Assembly: GCA_039801465.1 (NCBI GenBank)
Contig: JBDRUT010000018.1
Span: 1-38,139, forward strand
Source of the DNA: JAOABV01 sp039801465
GTDB taxonomy: Bacteria > Hydrothermota > Tepidihabitantia > Tepidihabitantales > CAIPLT01
Reading direction: 5' to 3'
DNA: 38,139 nt
Within the stretch, counting starts at the first letter, position 1, and each line of letters opens with the position of its first letter. The notes beneath the pieces are model-generated. The model saw only the letters and a list, made by a program, of their open reading frames with translations, had not been told where the DNA came from and did no database searches. Made by a program: the position numbers and the translations under genes. Below are positions 7,002 to 15,884 of the stretch, in pieces.

Positions 7002-9239
7002 TTATTTTTTCATCCGCTCAATTTCATTTTCTATTGGTATTTGTTTAGAGTTTTCGTATTTCTGTTGTCCGAATGTTGTGCGGAAGTTAAATAAGTTTCC
7101 TTTGCCCATTCGGTCCAGTTGCGATTTAGTTGCACAAAGGAAGTCATCATCTAAAGAGCGGCCGCGAAGTTCAGCATCTTTTGTCTGCTCAACTGGCATA
7201 ATAATCCGAGTAATCTCTGCGGACTGGTCTTTTCTGTCACCAGTTACAATCCAATAGACTTTGGTATTTGGTTTACCACCTATCACAAAAGTATTACCAT
7301 TAACTTCATCAGCAACATAAACATCAGAAGTACCGACACCAGTTAGTTGAATCATTGGGTTTTGGTTTAAGGCATCAAAATAGTCGGGTAAATGAACAAC
7401 TGCTTTACCATCAGCACCGATTACTACTGAGCCACGATAAATCAAGACCATTTCAGGTGATTCGACAAAATAGTGATTTAAGATTTTATTCATTGGGTCA
7501 AGCGGATGGTCAATCGTAAAAGTGCCGGATGCTTTAGAAAGCGTGCCAACTCGAGTTTGACCAGAACCAGTTGCGATTTGACCATTAAATGCTGCAGAAC
7601 CACTATATGATATAGGAACTTTTGAACCAAAATTAGTTGTAAAACTAAATGGCGCAGCAGAACTATCTTGATAACCACCAGCAACAGTTGTCTTCTCACC
7701 GCTTGCCGAATTATGATCACCACCACCAACAGTCGCACCCAAACCGCTTGCAGAATTATAACAACCACCGCCAACAGTCGCATTAGTACCGCTTGCAGAA
7801 TTATAATTACCACCACCAACAGTCGCATAACTATTGCTTGCTGAATTATGTTCACCACCGCTAACAGTTGCCCTCTCACTGCTTGCAGAATTTACTATAC
7901 CGCCGCCAACCGTCGCATAAATATAACTTGCAGAATTATAATAACCACCGCCGACCGTCGCATACCAACCGCTTGCAGAATTATGACGACCACCACTCAC
8001 TGTTGAATAACCTCCTAATGCCGAATTTGAATCGGCTTCTGACGAACCGCCGCCACCTGAAATAACTGAAAACATACCGCGAGCACGATTATATTTACCA
8101 CCGCCAACTGTTGCACTGGTGTCGTTTGCATAATTATTATAACCACCACTGATAGTCGCTAAATTACCACTGGCAAAATTATAATTGCCACCGCCAATAA
8201 ATGCATGAACACCGGTTGCAGAATTACTCTGTCCACCACCAACCGTCGAATAAACACCGTTTGCATAATTATCAGAACCACCACCGACAGTCGAATAAGG
8301 ATTGCCAGCTTTATTATTATAACCACCGCTAACAGTCGTATGATTACTGATTGCAGAATTACCCTGACCACCGCCAACTGTTGAATACTGAAGCCCTGCA
8401 GAATTTGATTTACCACCACTTACAATTGACCAATCTCCTTTTGCTGAATTTGAATCGGCCAATGATGAACCACCACCACCGCCAACAACTGAGTATTGTC
8501 CACGGGCTCTGTTATAATAACCGCCGCCGATAGTCGAAGCATAACCGCTTGCATAATTGTCCGAACCACCACCAATCGAGACATAAGCATTGTTCGCAGT
8601 GTTATAAGTACCGCCAACATTGACACCATAACCACTTGCAGTGTTGCGATATCCGCCATTCACATTTGCGTAATTTCCAGTTGCAGAATTACGAGCACCA
8701 CCACTCACTGTTGACCCATCTCCTAATGCTGAATTTGAATCGGCTAATGATGAACCACCGCCACCACCAACAACTGAGTATTGTCCACGGGCTCTGTTGT
8801 TACTACCACCGCCTACCGTCGCATAAGGACCGCTTGCAGAATTATTTCCGCCACCACCAACAGTCGCACGAAAGCTTGCAGAATTATTATATTCGCCACC
8901 GCCAACAGTCGCAGCCAAACCGCTTGCAGAATTGCCTCTACCGCCGCCAACAGTTGCATATTCATCGCTTGCAGAATTATCTATACCACCAGCCACAGTT
9001 CCACATAAACCGCTTACAGAATTACTTTCACCACCACCCACAGTTGCTCTCTCTTCGTCTGCAGAATTATTTATACCGCCGCTAACAGTCGCACCACCAC
9101 CGGCTGCAGTGTTATTTTTCCCCACCACCAATCGAAGACCAACTACATGTTGCTGAATTAGAATCAGATGCATCTGGTCCACCGCCTCCACTAATAACAG
9201 AGTAATCGCCTCTTGCCCGATTATTACTACCAGCAACAA
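7002..9239 (-). CDS. YadA-head-like repeat protein, distal part after a frameshift
   Basis: The distal part of a giant surface protein. The open frame reaches back to 9239, but true coding starts at about 9121: upstream of that the residues are an out-of-frame shadow of the proximal part. From there to about 7670 it is made of 14-residue units of the form Y-A-T-V-G-G-G-x-x-N-S-A-S-G, the left-handed beta-roll head repeat of trimeric autotransporter adhesins (YadA/Hep-Hag type). A longer variant, with NRARG-YSV-GGGGSS-ADSNSA, recurs four times. The last 180 residues are a conserved non-repetitive tail (VIGGKPNTKVYWIVTGDRKD, LPDYFDALN) that I recall following fibre-like repeats in other environmental bacteria. 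There is no YadA membrane barrel and no sorting domain. Joined to the proximal part it would be about 1145 residues. Confidence 0.75.
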   Translation of the reverse strand: MLLVVIIGQEAITLLLVEAVDQMHLILIQQHVVGLRLVVGKNNTAAGGGATVSGGINNSADEERATVGGGESNSVSGLCGTVAGGIDNSASDEYATVGGGRGNSASGLAATVGGGEYNNSASFRATVGGGGNNSASGPYATVGGGSNNRARGQYSVVGGGGGSSLADSNSALGDGSTVSGGARNSATGNYANVNGGYRNTASGYGVNVGGTYNTANNAYVSIGGGSDNYASGYASTIGGGYYNRARGQYSVVGGGGGSSLADSNSAKGDWSIVSGGKSNSAGLQYSTVGGGQGNSAISNHTTVSGGYNNKAGNPYSTVGGGSDNYANGVYSTVGGGQSNSATGVHAFIGGGNYNFASGNLATISGGYNNYANDTSATVGGGKYNRARGMFSVISGGGGSSEADSNSALGGYSTVSGGRHNSASGWYATVGGGYYNSASYIYATVGGGIVNSASSERATVSGGEHNSASNSYATVGGGNYNSASGTNATVGGGCYNSASGLGATVGGGDHNSASGEKTTVAGGYQDSSAAPFSFTTNFGSKVPISYSGSAAFNGQIATGSGQTRVGTLSKASGTFTIDHPLDPMNKILNHYFVESPEMVLIYRGSVVIGADGKAVVHLPDYFDALNQNPMIQLTGVGTSDVYVADEVNGNTFVIGGKPNTKVYWIVTGDRKDQSAEITRIIMPVEQTKDAELRGRSLDDDFLCATKSQLDRMGKGNLFNFRTTFGQQKYENSKQIPIENEIERMKK
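7665..9235 (-). repeat. Coding 42-bp tandem repeats of the YadA-like head
   Basis: About 35 degenerate 42-bp units encode one beta-roll turn each. Superimposed are four copies of an approximately 86-bp variant at 8012-8100, 8435-8520, 8722-8806 and about 9157-9235, encoding NRARG...GGGG...ADSNSA. Spacing between variants is roughly 285 to 430 bp, so the array looks grown by segmental as well as unit duplication. Long plus-strand open frames through this region are by-products of the periodicity. Confidence 0.85.
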
Positions 9240-10437
9240 ATGCCATCGTCCCAGTATTTATATTTCCTGAACCAAAATTACCTTTACCCATTGTGATTTC
9301 TGGGTCACCCGTATTTGTAATTGGTCCGGTCATTGTACCGCCAGCAAGCGGAAGAAATGGTCCACCACTTGTAGAAATAGTGATACTTCCTGCTCCATTA
9401 GTAACAGATATACCTGTTCCTGCAGTAATATTTGCCGCAACAGGTGCTGTATTACTACTTCCGATTAAAAGTTGTCCATTAGTAAGTGCTGGTGCTTCAG
9501 TAATCGCACCACTATTTGAAACCATTATGCGATTGTTATTAAGTGCGGTACCAGAATTTGTGCCACCTTGCGCTATTGGCAGAACACCCGATGTAATCTT
9601 AGATGCATCAAGATTCGGAATATCAGCCGGAACTAATGTACGGAAAGTCGGCGCACCATCTTTTTCTGATGACGGTCCAGCAAAGACTACATTGGAAGAC
9701 TGGTTATTCCAACTCGCAGTTAAAATACCAGATGTTGTTACTGGTGAACCAGATACTGAAAATTGTTCTGGCATTGAAAGACCAACTGAAGATACAGTGC
9801 CACCACCACCAGTATTGTCATCTGCAGGAGACCAAGCACTTCCATTCCATTTGATAACTTGTCCAGTGGTTGCACCGGCTTGCTCAATTTTTGTCATTGT
9901 TACATTACCATTAGCAATTTTATTAGTTGTTACAGCATTATCGGCAATAGTCGGACTTGGATATGTCCCTGTCAAATCACCGGATGCAGCATCACCATTT
10001 TTAATAAACTCCGATGGCGCTAAACCTTGCAGTTTATCCGCATCAATTGTCTTATAAGAATATCCGACTGCTGTAAGTTCTGTTCTTGGTGTTAATGCAT
10101 TACCACCAATTGTTAACTCCAACCAGCGTGGAGCACCAGCAGTAAATACATTAGCTGGAACATCAAGTAAAGTGCTGAATACACCATTTTCGACTGATAC
10201 TGATTTAGTCGCTTCCCATTGAGCCGAACCTGCAAATTCGTCATCATATATCTTGAATGTGATTGCTAATGACGGATGAGTAATCGGTTCATTACTGCTG
10301 TTTGTCAAATAACCCTGATAGTTGATTTTTTGTGTGATTGTTTTGGCATTACTTTTGGTTAAAACTCTTACATCTGAGTTCTCTATTGCCAACACCACTG
10401 CAACGAGAACTATTGTTACTAAAATGATGCGTTTCAT
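9112..10437 (-). CDS. YadA-head-like repeat protein, proximal part (frameshifted)
   Basis: The proximal 441 residues of the same gene. Residues 1-18 are a signal peptide. Residues 36-125 (NYQGYLTNSSNEPIT, TFKIYDDE, ENGVFSTLLD) form a beta-rich N-terminal domain common at the start of fibre-like secreted proteins; 130-370 is Gly/Thr/Asn-rich tail-fibre-like sequence with NAVTTNKIANGNVTMTKI; from about 385 head repeats begin. The frame ends at 9112 immediately after GGTGGTGGGGAAAAATAA; removing one base from the G4A5 run restores the distal repeat frame (GGG-K-N-N-T-A). The start is certain: AAGGAGG lies 5 nt before ATG, with a -35/-10 pair at 10480-10508. Either a phase-variable tract, a real pseudogene or a sequencing indel could explain the break. 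Confidence 0.8.
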   Translation of the reverse strand: MKRIILVTIVLVAVVLAIENSDVRVLTKSNAKTITQKINYQGYLTNSSNEPITHPSLAITFKIYDDEFAGSAQWEATKSVSVENGVFSTLLDVPANVFTAGAPRWLELTIGGNALTPRTELTAVGYSYKTIDADKLQGLAPSEFIKNGDAASGDLTGTYPSPTIADNAVTTNKIANGNVTMTKIEQAGATTGQVIKWNGSAWSPADDNTGGGGTVSSVGLSMPEQFSVSGSPVTTSGILTASWNNQSSNVVFAGPSSEKDGAPTFRTLVPADIPNLDASKITSGVLPIAQGGTNSGTALNNNRIMVSNSGAITEAPALTNGQLLIGSSNTAPVAANITAGTGISVTNGAGSITISTSGGPFLPLAGGTMTGPITNTGDPEITMGKGNFGSGNINTGTMAFVAGSNNRARGDYSVISGGGGPDASDSNSATCSWSSIGGGEK

Positions 10438-10479
10438 TTTAGCCTCCTTGTTATATTATATTTTGTTATTAATACTGCA

Positions 10480-10508
10480 ATAATACAAAACTTTAATTTG
10501 TAATTCAA
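10480..10508 (-). promoter_or_regulatory. Sigma-70-type promoter of the YadA-like gene
   Basis: On the minus strand: TTGAAT (10503-10508), 17-bp spacer, TATTAT (10480-10485). It gives a leader of about 36 nt before the ATG at 10437 with its AAGGAGG ribosome-binding site. Confidence 0.65.
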
Positions 10509-10567
10509 ACTTTTTCCTTTCTTTAAAATTAATTTGTTTTTAAAAAGAAAAGAAGACGAATATGAGC

Positions 10568-11048
10568 ATCTTATCGCTCAGGTAGGACTATTCCAATTTT
10601 ACAACAGTTCTTGCTACGAGTTGCCCTCCTTTTAAGCAATTATCCGACTCATTGTTTTTATTCACATAATTTTCGTCTCCAAAATCGTGATTGACAATAT
10701 TAAATAAACCCGCAAGTTCCTTTTGGTAAAATTCGGATTGCCTACTCTCTTCTTCACCGCTTTTATTAATTGCTATTGGTTCTTCATCAAGTGAATTGTT
10801 TGAATTGGAATTTAGCTGACATAGAACAGATGTATTGAAACAGTTTGATGAACGAAATTGACAAAAAAATACATTAGAAGTTTTGTAGTATTGATATGCT
10901 GAAGTTATATTCCAATGCGAGCGAAACAATAAAACCAAACCCACAAATACTACTAAGTAATATCGCTTCATGTATCCTTCAATACTGTTTATATTTATTT
11001 TTATATTAGATTGTAATTACGAAACTTACCCCGAACGAGCGATAAGAT
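10568..11048. repeat. 12-bp inverted repeats flanking the small exported-protein gene
   Basis: ATCTTATCGCTC at 10568-10579 is the exact reverse complement of GAGCGATAAGAT at 11037-11048. One arm lies about 25 nt after the predicted transcription start, the other 8 nt beyond the stop codon, where it also forms a local hairpin (TGAGC...GCTCA) before a pyrimidine-rich run. The 10-mer GAGCGATAAG recurs at 35166-35175 in another leader. Confidence 0.6.
10588..10971 (-). CDS. Small putative exported or membrane-tethered protein, unknown function
   Basis: A 127-residue protein I do not recognise. Residues 1-17 (MKRYYLVVFVGLVLLF) form a signal peptide or membrane anchor; the remainder is polar with four cysteines (three near 37-51, one near 113) and many Asn/Ser/Glu. 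GAAGGAT precedes the ATG and a consensus promoter lies about 110 nt upstream (11079-11106), which supports a real gene despite its low complexity. It is flanked by a perfect 12-bp inverted repeat (10568-10579 and 11037-11048). It sits upstream of, and in the same direction as, the YadA-like gene, so a surface role is a guess. Confidence 0.55.
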   Translation of the reverse strand: MKRYYLVVFVGLVLLFRSHWNITSAYQYYKTSNVFFCQFRSSNCFNTSVLCQLNSNSNNSLDEEPIAINKSGEEESRQSEFYQKELAGLFNIVNHDFGDENYVNKNNESDNCLKGGQLVARTVVKLE

Positions 11049-11078
11049 TACAATGTAATATAAAATTAAATGTATAAT

Positions 11079-11106
11079 ATTATAAAAAATATATCTGAAA
11101 TGTCAA
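11079..11106 (-). promoter_or_regulatory. Consensus promoter of the small exported-protein gene
   Basis: On the minus strand: TTGACA (11101-11106), 16-bp spacer, TATAAT (11079-11084). The predicted leader is about 100 nt. Confidence 0.7.
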
Positions 11107-11297
11107 GTAATTCTTGTGGGAAATAAAATTACTACTAATTATTATAACATTTTAACAATTAACTACATACAAAAGAGAATTTTTGATACTTTTTGAAATT
11201 CCATAATTATCTAAAAAATATGAACAGGGGTCTTAAGAAAATTAAATTTGGGACAGAATGAAATTTTGGTTATTTAATCTGGGTTTAGTGGTTTTAA
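11107..11297. other. AT-rich intergenic stretch
   Basis: Together with the leader at 10972-11106 this makes a 326-bp gap. Beyond the promoter described above I see no gene and no convincing terminator hairpin for the upstream radical SAM gene. Confidence 0.5.
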
Positions 11298-12620
11298 CTA
11301 TTTATTCTTTTCTTTAATATGTCGCAGTTTTGACAGATACTTTTTCACTTCTTGCATTTTTGCTTGTTGTTTCTCATTCAATAATGGAAAGATTATATTA
11401 TTATGATATAAAGGGTCAGTCTGCGTATCAAATCCAAATTGGGTAAAAATCGGACTATTTGGAATTGGCGAGAATTCGGCTAAATGAGCGGAAATACCAA
11501 GACTATGCACAAAATCAATACTTTTGATTATTCGTTCAGAAGTTAATTCCGGTAATCCAATTAGCAGATAACAATGAATCTGGGATTCAGAAAATCCACT
11601 ACTTTTCAAATATTCAACTGCTCTGACAAATTCTTCGGTTGTTACTTTATTATCAATCTGTTGATGAATATCTGGGTCAGCAGTTTCTAAACTTAAATAG
11701 ATTGTCTTAAATCCGGCTCTAAACATTCTATAAGTAATCTCTTGAGTTAATAGTCTCGGATGTAGACCATTGGGCGTATGAAAGTTGACATCTATTTTTT
11801 TCTCAATGATATTATCAAGAATTGACTGAAAATTCGGATTGGCTAAAAGCGCATCATCATAAAAGGCAATATTTTTTACGCCTAAACTTATATAATATTC
11901 AATCTCATTAAGGACAGAATCAACTGAACGATAAATATATTTTGGATAAAGTTCAGGAACAACACAATAAACGCATCTAAATAGGCATCCCTGAGAAGTC
12001 AGAATACAGGCATAATCTAATTTTGTATATAAATCAAACGCTGGAATCGGATATTCAGAAAAATTAAATTGTTTTAATGCAGGCAATATCTGTATGAGAC
12101 CCTTTTCTACAGGACCCGGCAAAACATAATCCGCATTAGAAAATTTTTGAGCATGTTCATAACATAGCGTTGCATAAATTCCACCCAAAACAATTGGCGT
12201 GTCAGGAAAATGTTGTTTTAAGATTCTAACTGTATCAAAAACACCAGGATACCAATAGGTCATAACTGAAGTGACAAAAATCCAATCCGGCTTATTAATC
12301 TGAGAAAGAATCTCCTCAAAAAGTTCTTTAGGTAAACCGTATCGTTTATACCTTCGCTCAATATTTTTATAAAGTTCCGGTTTTGGAATCTCTTGGTTAT
12401 AAAACTTTCCTCTGCCAAACTCATCAATCTTGGGCAATTTAGATATATTTTTCAATAGAACCGGATGATAGCGGTCAAGACAATCAATAAAATCAATCTC
12501 ATAACCCGCATTACGCAAAATTGATGCAACATACAAAAGTCCTAATGGCTTCATCCAAAAATCATACGCCTTAAAATCATAAATCCAGGGATTAACCAAA
12601 AGAAAACGATACCTTTTCAT
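11298..12620 (-). CDS. B12-binding radical SAM protein
   Basis: A 440-residue enzyme of the cobalamin-dependent radical SAM class. The N-terminal third (about 5-185) has the B12-binding Rossmann pattern (PLGLLYVASILRNAGYEIDF; IVLGGIYATLCYE) but no obvious D-x-H-x-x-G, so the corrinoid may be bound base-off by other means. The radical SAM core carries CLFRCVYC, with 4Fe-4S ligands Cys212, Cys216 and Cys219, followed by the strand GVKNIAFYDDALLANP and a LIGLPE segment typical of the MiaB/B12 group. The substrate cannot be inferred. It is the last gene of the ftsE operon, 36 nt after holB, and has no Shine-Dalgarno sequence. Confidence 0.85.
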   Translation of the reverse strand: MKRYRFLLVNPWIYDFKAYDFWMKPLGLLYVASILRNAGYEIDFIDCLDRYHPVLLKNISKLPKIDEFGRGKFYNQEIPKPELYKNIERRYKRYGLPKELFEEILSQINKPDWIFVTSVMTYWYPGVFDTVRILKQHFPDTPIVLGGIYATLCYEHAQKFSNADYVLPGPVEKGLIQILPALKQFNFSEYPIPAFDLYTKLDYACILTSQGCLFRCVYCVVPELYPKYIYRSVDSVLNEIEYYISLGVKNIAFYDDALLANPNFQSILDNIIEKKIDVNFHTPNGLHPRLLTQEITYRMFRAGFKTIYLSLETADPDIHQQIDNKVTTEEFVRAVEYLKSSGFSESQIHCYLLIGLPELTSERIIKSIDFVHSLGISAHLAEFSPIPNSPIFTQFGFDTQTDPLYHNNIIFPLLNEKQQAKMQEVKKYLSKLRHIKEKNK

Positions 12621-12656
12621 TTTTTGACTATAATAAATGTAATTTTGCGGAAAAAA

Positions 12657-13745
12657 TTAAAATCTAACTGAATTCACCACTGAATACAGGTATAATCTTT
12701 TATTGAGATGTAATTCTGCATCTTGTAAACTTTCCAGAATAAACGAGAGCCGACTTATAATTTCTTCAGTCGATAATTGCGAAGCAATTTTCTGTACGAC
12801 TTCATTAGAATAAATTTGAGAAATATTTAATTTTAATTGTAATGCTTTGCGATACAAAAATAATAGCGTGTTAAGAAAGAACTCGGTATCAAAATCTTCA
12901 AAATTCTTATTAATCACTTCTAATAACAACTCTTCTTTGGAAACTAAAGAACTATCAACTAATCTTATCAGATTACCTTGGGGCAAAAATTGATTCGGAT
13001 TAGCATAAAACTCTAATGCTTTTCTTAGACTACCCTCTGAGATTTCCGCACAGATTTCTGCTTCTGATAATGGAATATTTTTCGTTTTCACTAAATACTG
13101 TGCAATTAATTCTTTACTAATCGGACTGAAACGGATAATTTGACAGCGGGACCGAATTGTGGGAATAATATAAGATAATCTTTCTGTAGTCAAAATAAAT
13201 AAGGTTTGCTTTTGTGGTTCTTCTAAAGTTTTAAGAAAGGCATTGGCAGCTTCGTTAGTCATCTTATCCGCATCAACAATTATTACAACCCGATACTTTG
13301 CAACCATTGGTTTATATGCCATCTCTTGTTTTATCCAACGCATTATCTGAATTGAAATTGTATAGTTCGCTGGTATATTCGGACGCATCTGTTCAAGACA
13401 GTATAAAGGAAGATTTTCTTCAATTTCACGAAAAATACGCTCTAAACCTTTTTGGCTTTCTTTTTCATCTTTATCTTCACTTTGACTTACTGGTGCAATC
13501 GGAAATATAATTTTAATTTCTGAATGGCTAAGATTACCAATCTGTTGACACCGTAAGCACTGGTTTTTATCTAAATCATCTTGTGTCGAACAATTGATTA
13601 TCTGAGCAAAATTAATTGCAGTAGTTCTTTTGCCAACACCTTTAGGACCAGCAAATAACAAAGGTGGAAAATGTTGATGTTGATATAAAGCAGTAAGAAT
13701 TCTTTTTGCTTGAATCTGACCAATAATTTTAGGAAATAATTCCAT
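12657..13745 (-). CDS. holB: DNA polymerase III delta' subunit-like clamp-loader ATPase
   Basis: A 362-residue AAA+ protein of the clamp-loader family, which loads the sliding clamp on DNA. Walker A is GPKGVGKRT (33-41), the Walker B region is VVIIVDADKM, and the sensor/arginine-finger motif IRSRCQ is present. The zinc module is reduced: I count only three closely placed cysteines (NC...QCLRC). Without the long C-terminal region of DnaX, and at this length, delta' is the best call; a short DnaX-like protein is the alternative. It begins 9 nt after the envC-like stop with no Shine-Dalgarno, so expression probably depends on coupling. Confidence 0.8.
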   Translation of the reverse strand: MELFPKIIGQIQAKRILTALYQHQHFPPLLFAGPKGVGKRTTAINFAQIINCSTQDDLDKNQCLRCQQIGNLSHSEIKIIFPIAPVSQSEDKDEKESQKGLERIFREIEENLPLYCLEQMRPNIPANYTISIQIMRWIKQEMAYKPMVAKYRVVIIVDADKMTNEAANAFLKTLEEPQKQTLFILTTERLSYIIPTIRSRCQIIRFSPISKELIAQYLVKTKNIPLSEAEICAEISEGSLRKALEFYANPNQFLPQGNLIRLVDSSLVSKEELLLEVINKNFEDFDTEFFLNTLLFLYRKALQLKLNISQIYSNEVVQKIASQLSTEEIISRLSFILESLQDAELHLNKRLYLYSVVNSVRF

Positions 13746-13754
13746 TAGTGTGAT

Positions 13755-14948
13755 TTATTGAGTTAACCAAGGCAAAGGGTCAACTGCTTTACCTTCCCGA
13801 CGCAATTCAAAATGGAGTATGTCTTTTGATTTACCCACAACTTCACCTTGTTTGAGATTCATTCCCACACTACAAGTCATTTCCGCAAGATTAGAATATA
13901 AAGTATAGTAACCATCACTATGGTCTAAAATAACTAAATTGCCATATCCCATAAATCGGTCAGCATAAACTACTCGACCATCAGCGATGGCTCGAACATC
14001 AGCACCAACCGGACATTTAATGTCAATACCAGTATTTCTAATTTTAGTTTTGTACTTAGGGTCTTCAACACTTCCAAATCCAGAAATTACCGTGCCATAA
14101 TAGGGCCAGGGTAATTTCCCCTTCATAATTTCTAAGAAATGCGTGCCGGGTGGTAATTTTCTTTCTTTTCGTTTCATCTCCATTTCCGCAATTAACTTCT
14201 CCAATTTTTCCATTGCCGTTTTCAGTTCTTTTTGTAACATCTGATTTTGTTCTTTTTCCGAACGAACCTTATTTAACACTTTTGTCTCTAATGCTTGAGC
14301 ATCTTTTAAATTTGCTTCTTCAGTTTCCCGCATCTGTTTTAAGCGCATTAACTCGTTTTTGGCTTTTTCTAACTGTCTCTGTTGTAATTCTAAATCATTT
14401 CTTAGTTTGGTCAGGGTTTGAATTGTCGCTCTTTGGTCTTCGGCAATAATGCGTAAATAGACAAACTTTTTATAGACATCAACTAATGAACGATTGGACA
14501 AGATAACTTCTATGGGATAAATTTTCCGTTGTTTATAATAACTTATCAAAACATTTTGCAGGTCCGAGCGTCGGGCTTCAATCTGTTTCTGTGTTTGGAT
14601 AATTTGATTAGTAACCGCAACAATTTCATTTTCTTTATTCTTTTGAAGAATTTTAAGTTCTCGAATCATCTTTTTCGTGAGATTAATCTTCTCCGCATAA
14701 GCCTCAATGCGTTTGAGCACTCCGGTCTCTTCTTTTTCTAATGACGCAATCTTTTCTTGCAAAGCACGAAGTTTTTCTTTAGTCTTTTCTAATTCTCTTC
14801 GGGTATGCTCAATATTTTCCTGAGCCGAAATTACAAAAATTAGCCCTAAACTTAGTATCAGTAATAATATGCATTTGATTTTACAATTGTTGTGGTTCAT
14901 CTTATTTTGCAGTACTTTCATTGATTTATCCGATTTTTTTGAAGACAT
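13755..14948 (-). CDS. EnvC-like murein hydrolase activator (coiled coil plus degenerate LytM domain)
   Basis: A 397-residue envelope protein. After a charged N-terminus, residues 24-42 form a signal or membrane segment. A long coiled coil (about 45-265) full of E/K/Q heptads follows, as in EnvC. The C-terminal 110 residues are an M23/LytM fold (TVISGFG, GADVRAIADGRVVYA, GYGNLVILDHSDGYYTLYSNL, LHFELR). The zinc ligands are lost: the usual H-x-G-I-D reads N-T-G-I-D, the Y-x-H-L His is Asn, and the first His of H-L-H is Ile. Such domains in EnvC and NlpD activate amidases instead of cutting wall. Its place just after ftsE-ftsX agrees with E. coli, where FtsEX controls EnvC. Start choice is uncertain (ATG at 14948, or later in-frame ATGs). 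Confidence 0.85.
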   Translation of the reverse strand: MSSKKSDKSMKVLQNKMNHNNCKIKCILLLILSLGLIFVISAQENIEHTRRELEKTKEKLRALQEKIASLEKEETGVLKRIEAYAEKINLTKKMIRELKILQKNKENEIVAVTNQIIQTQKQIEARRSDLQNVLISYYKQRKIYPIEVILSNRSLVDVYKKFVYLRIIAEDQRATIQTLTKLRNDLELQQRQLEKAKNELMRLKQMRETEEANLKDAQALETKVLNKVRSEKEQNQMLQKELKTAMEKLEKLIAEMEMKRKERKLPPGTHFLEIMKGKLPWPYYGTVISGFGSVEDPKYKTKIRNTGIDIKCPVGADVRAIADGRVVYADRFMGYGNLVILDHSDGYYTLYSNLAEMTCSVGMNLKQGEVVGKSKDILHFELRREGKAVDPLPWLTQ

Positions 14949-14968
14949 TTCTCTAACAAGCTCACTTG

Positions 14969-15817
14969 TTATTTCAAAATATGTGATAACGCTATATAAG
15001 AACCACCTAATCCTAATAAACTGCCGGCAATAACATTAAAAATTAGCAAGGAAAAAATCGGTATGGATAACATTGGTATTTCAATGGTCACAAGATAAAA
15101 TAAGATGATACTCACAATAAAAGAGATGATACTACCTAAAAATCCATGTGATAGACCTTCAATATAAAAGGGAAATTTAACCATATTTGAAGAAGCACCA
15201 ACCAGACGCATAATTTCAATTTCTCGGGAACGAGCTAAAATGGTTGATTCCACGGTTCGCGAGATAATAAAAACTACCGCAACAAAAACAATTAGAAGAA
15301 GCCCAGTATCTAAACCAACAATAATGCGAATAATTCTTTGTAATCGAATTAAAATATCCTTACCTGACCATGTTTCTCGAACTCCTTTTAATAACTTTAT
15401 TTTTTCTTCTAATTCCGATAGTCGGCTTGCTAATTTGAAGTTAGGGTCAACTTGGATTCTTAAACCAGCAGGCAATGGATTATGACCTAAGATATCCAAT
15501 AACTGAGCATTATCGCTTAAATCCTGTTTCAGTTCTCTTAGAGCTTGTTCTTTTGAAACATACTGAACATCGCGCACTCCATTTAGCAAACTAATTTTAT
15601 TAATTAAATCATTAACCTCTGCATTATCTTGGAGAAAAGCATATATCTCAATACGTTCTTCAAAATAATTTTTTGCCCGCAGGATATTTATTGTTAACAC
15701 TAAGAAAATTGAAAGCAAGAGTAAACAAATTGCTGAGACGCTTGCCGAAAGAAAAAATGCTGATTTATTGCGTAAAATATTTCGGAGACCCTCTTGAATT
15801 AAAAATTTAGTAGCCAT
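14969..15817 (-). CDS. ftsX: Cell division protein FtsX
   Basis: A 282-residue permease-like protein of the FtsEX complex. Transmembrane segment 1 spans about 22-46, an extracytoplasmic domain spans about 55-160 (with the FtsX LPAGLRI motif near 115), and three further segments lie at about 165-190, 215-240 and 250-275. The cytoplasmic REIEIMRLVGAS motif is the FtsE contact. It is 67 nt downstream of ftsE and 20 nt upstream of the envC-like gene; the set acts at the septum to gate peptidoglycan hydrolysis. Confidence 0.92.
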   Translation of the reverse strand: MATKFLIQEGLRNILRNKSAFFLSASVSAICLLLLSIFLVLTINILRAKNYFEERIEIYAFLQDNAEVNDLINKISLLNGVRDVQYVSKEQALRELKQDLSDNAQLLDILGHNPLPAGLRIQVDPNFKLASRLSELEEKIKLLKGVRETWSGKDILIRLQRIIRIIVGLDTGLLLIVFVAVVFIISRTVESTILARSREIEIMRLVGASSNMVKFPFYIEGLSHGFLGSIISFIVSIILFYLVTIEIPMLSIPIFSLLIFNVIAGSLLGLGGSYIALSHILK

Positions 15818-15884
15818 TGGTTTTTATTCCGATTTATAATTTCTCAACATTATTAGCAAAAACCTTTGTTTGCTTACAATTTTA

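Noticed and set aside
7868..9156. Several open frames on the plus strand through the adhesin repeats
   Set aside because: They follow from the 42-bp periodicity of the real minus-strand gene; their products are low-complexity His/Asn/Leu or Thr/Ala strings with no start signals.
7665..9235. Regular repeats considered as a CRISPR array
   Set aside because: The repeats are coding, degenerate and contiguous, with no unique spacers and no cas genes nearby.
9293..10057. A 254-codon plus-strand frame antisense to the adhesin's proximal part
   Set aside because: It is antisense to a well-supported coding region with signal peptide and promoter, has no Shine-Dalgarno, and its product resembles no family.
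14150..14449. A 99-codon plus-strand frame inside the envC-like gene
   Set aside because: Antisense shadow of the coiled-coil codons; rich in Leu/Phe/Ser as expected from the complement of Glu/Lys codons.
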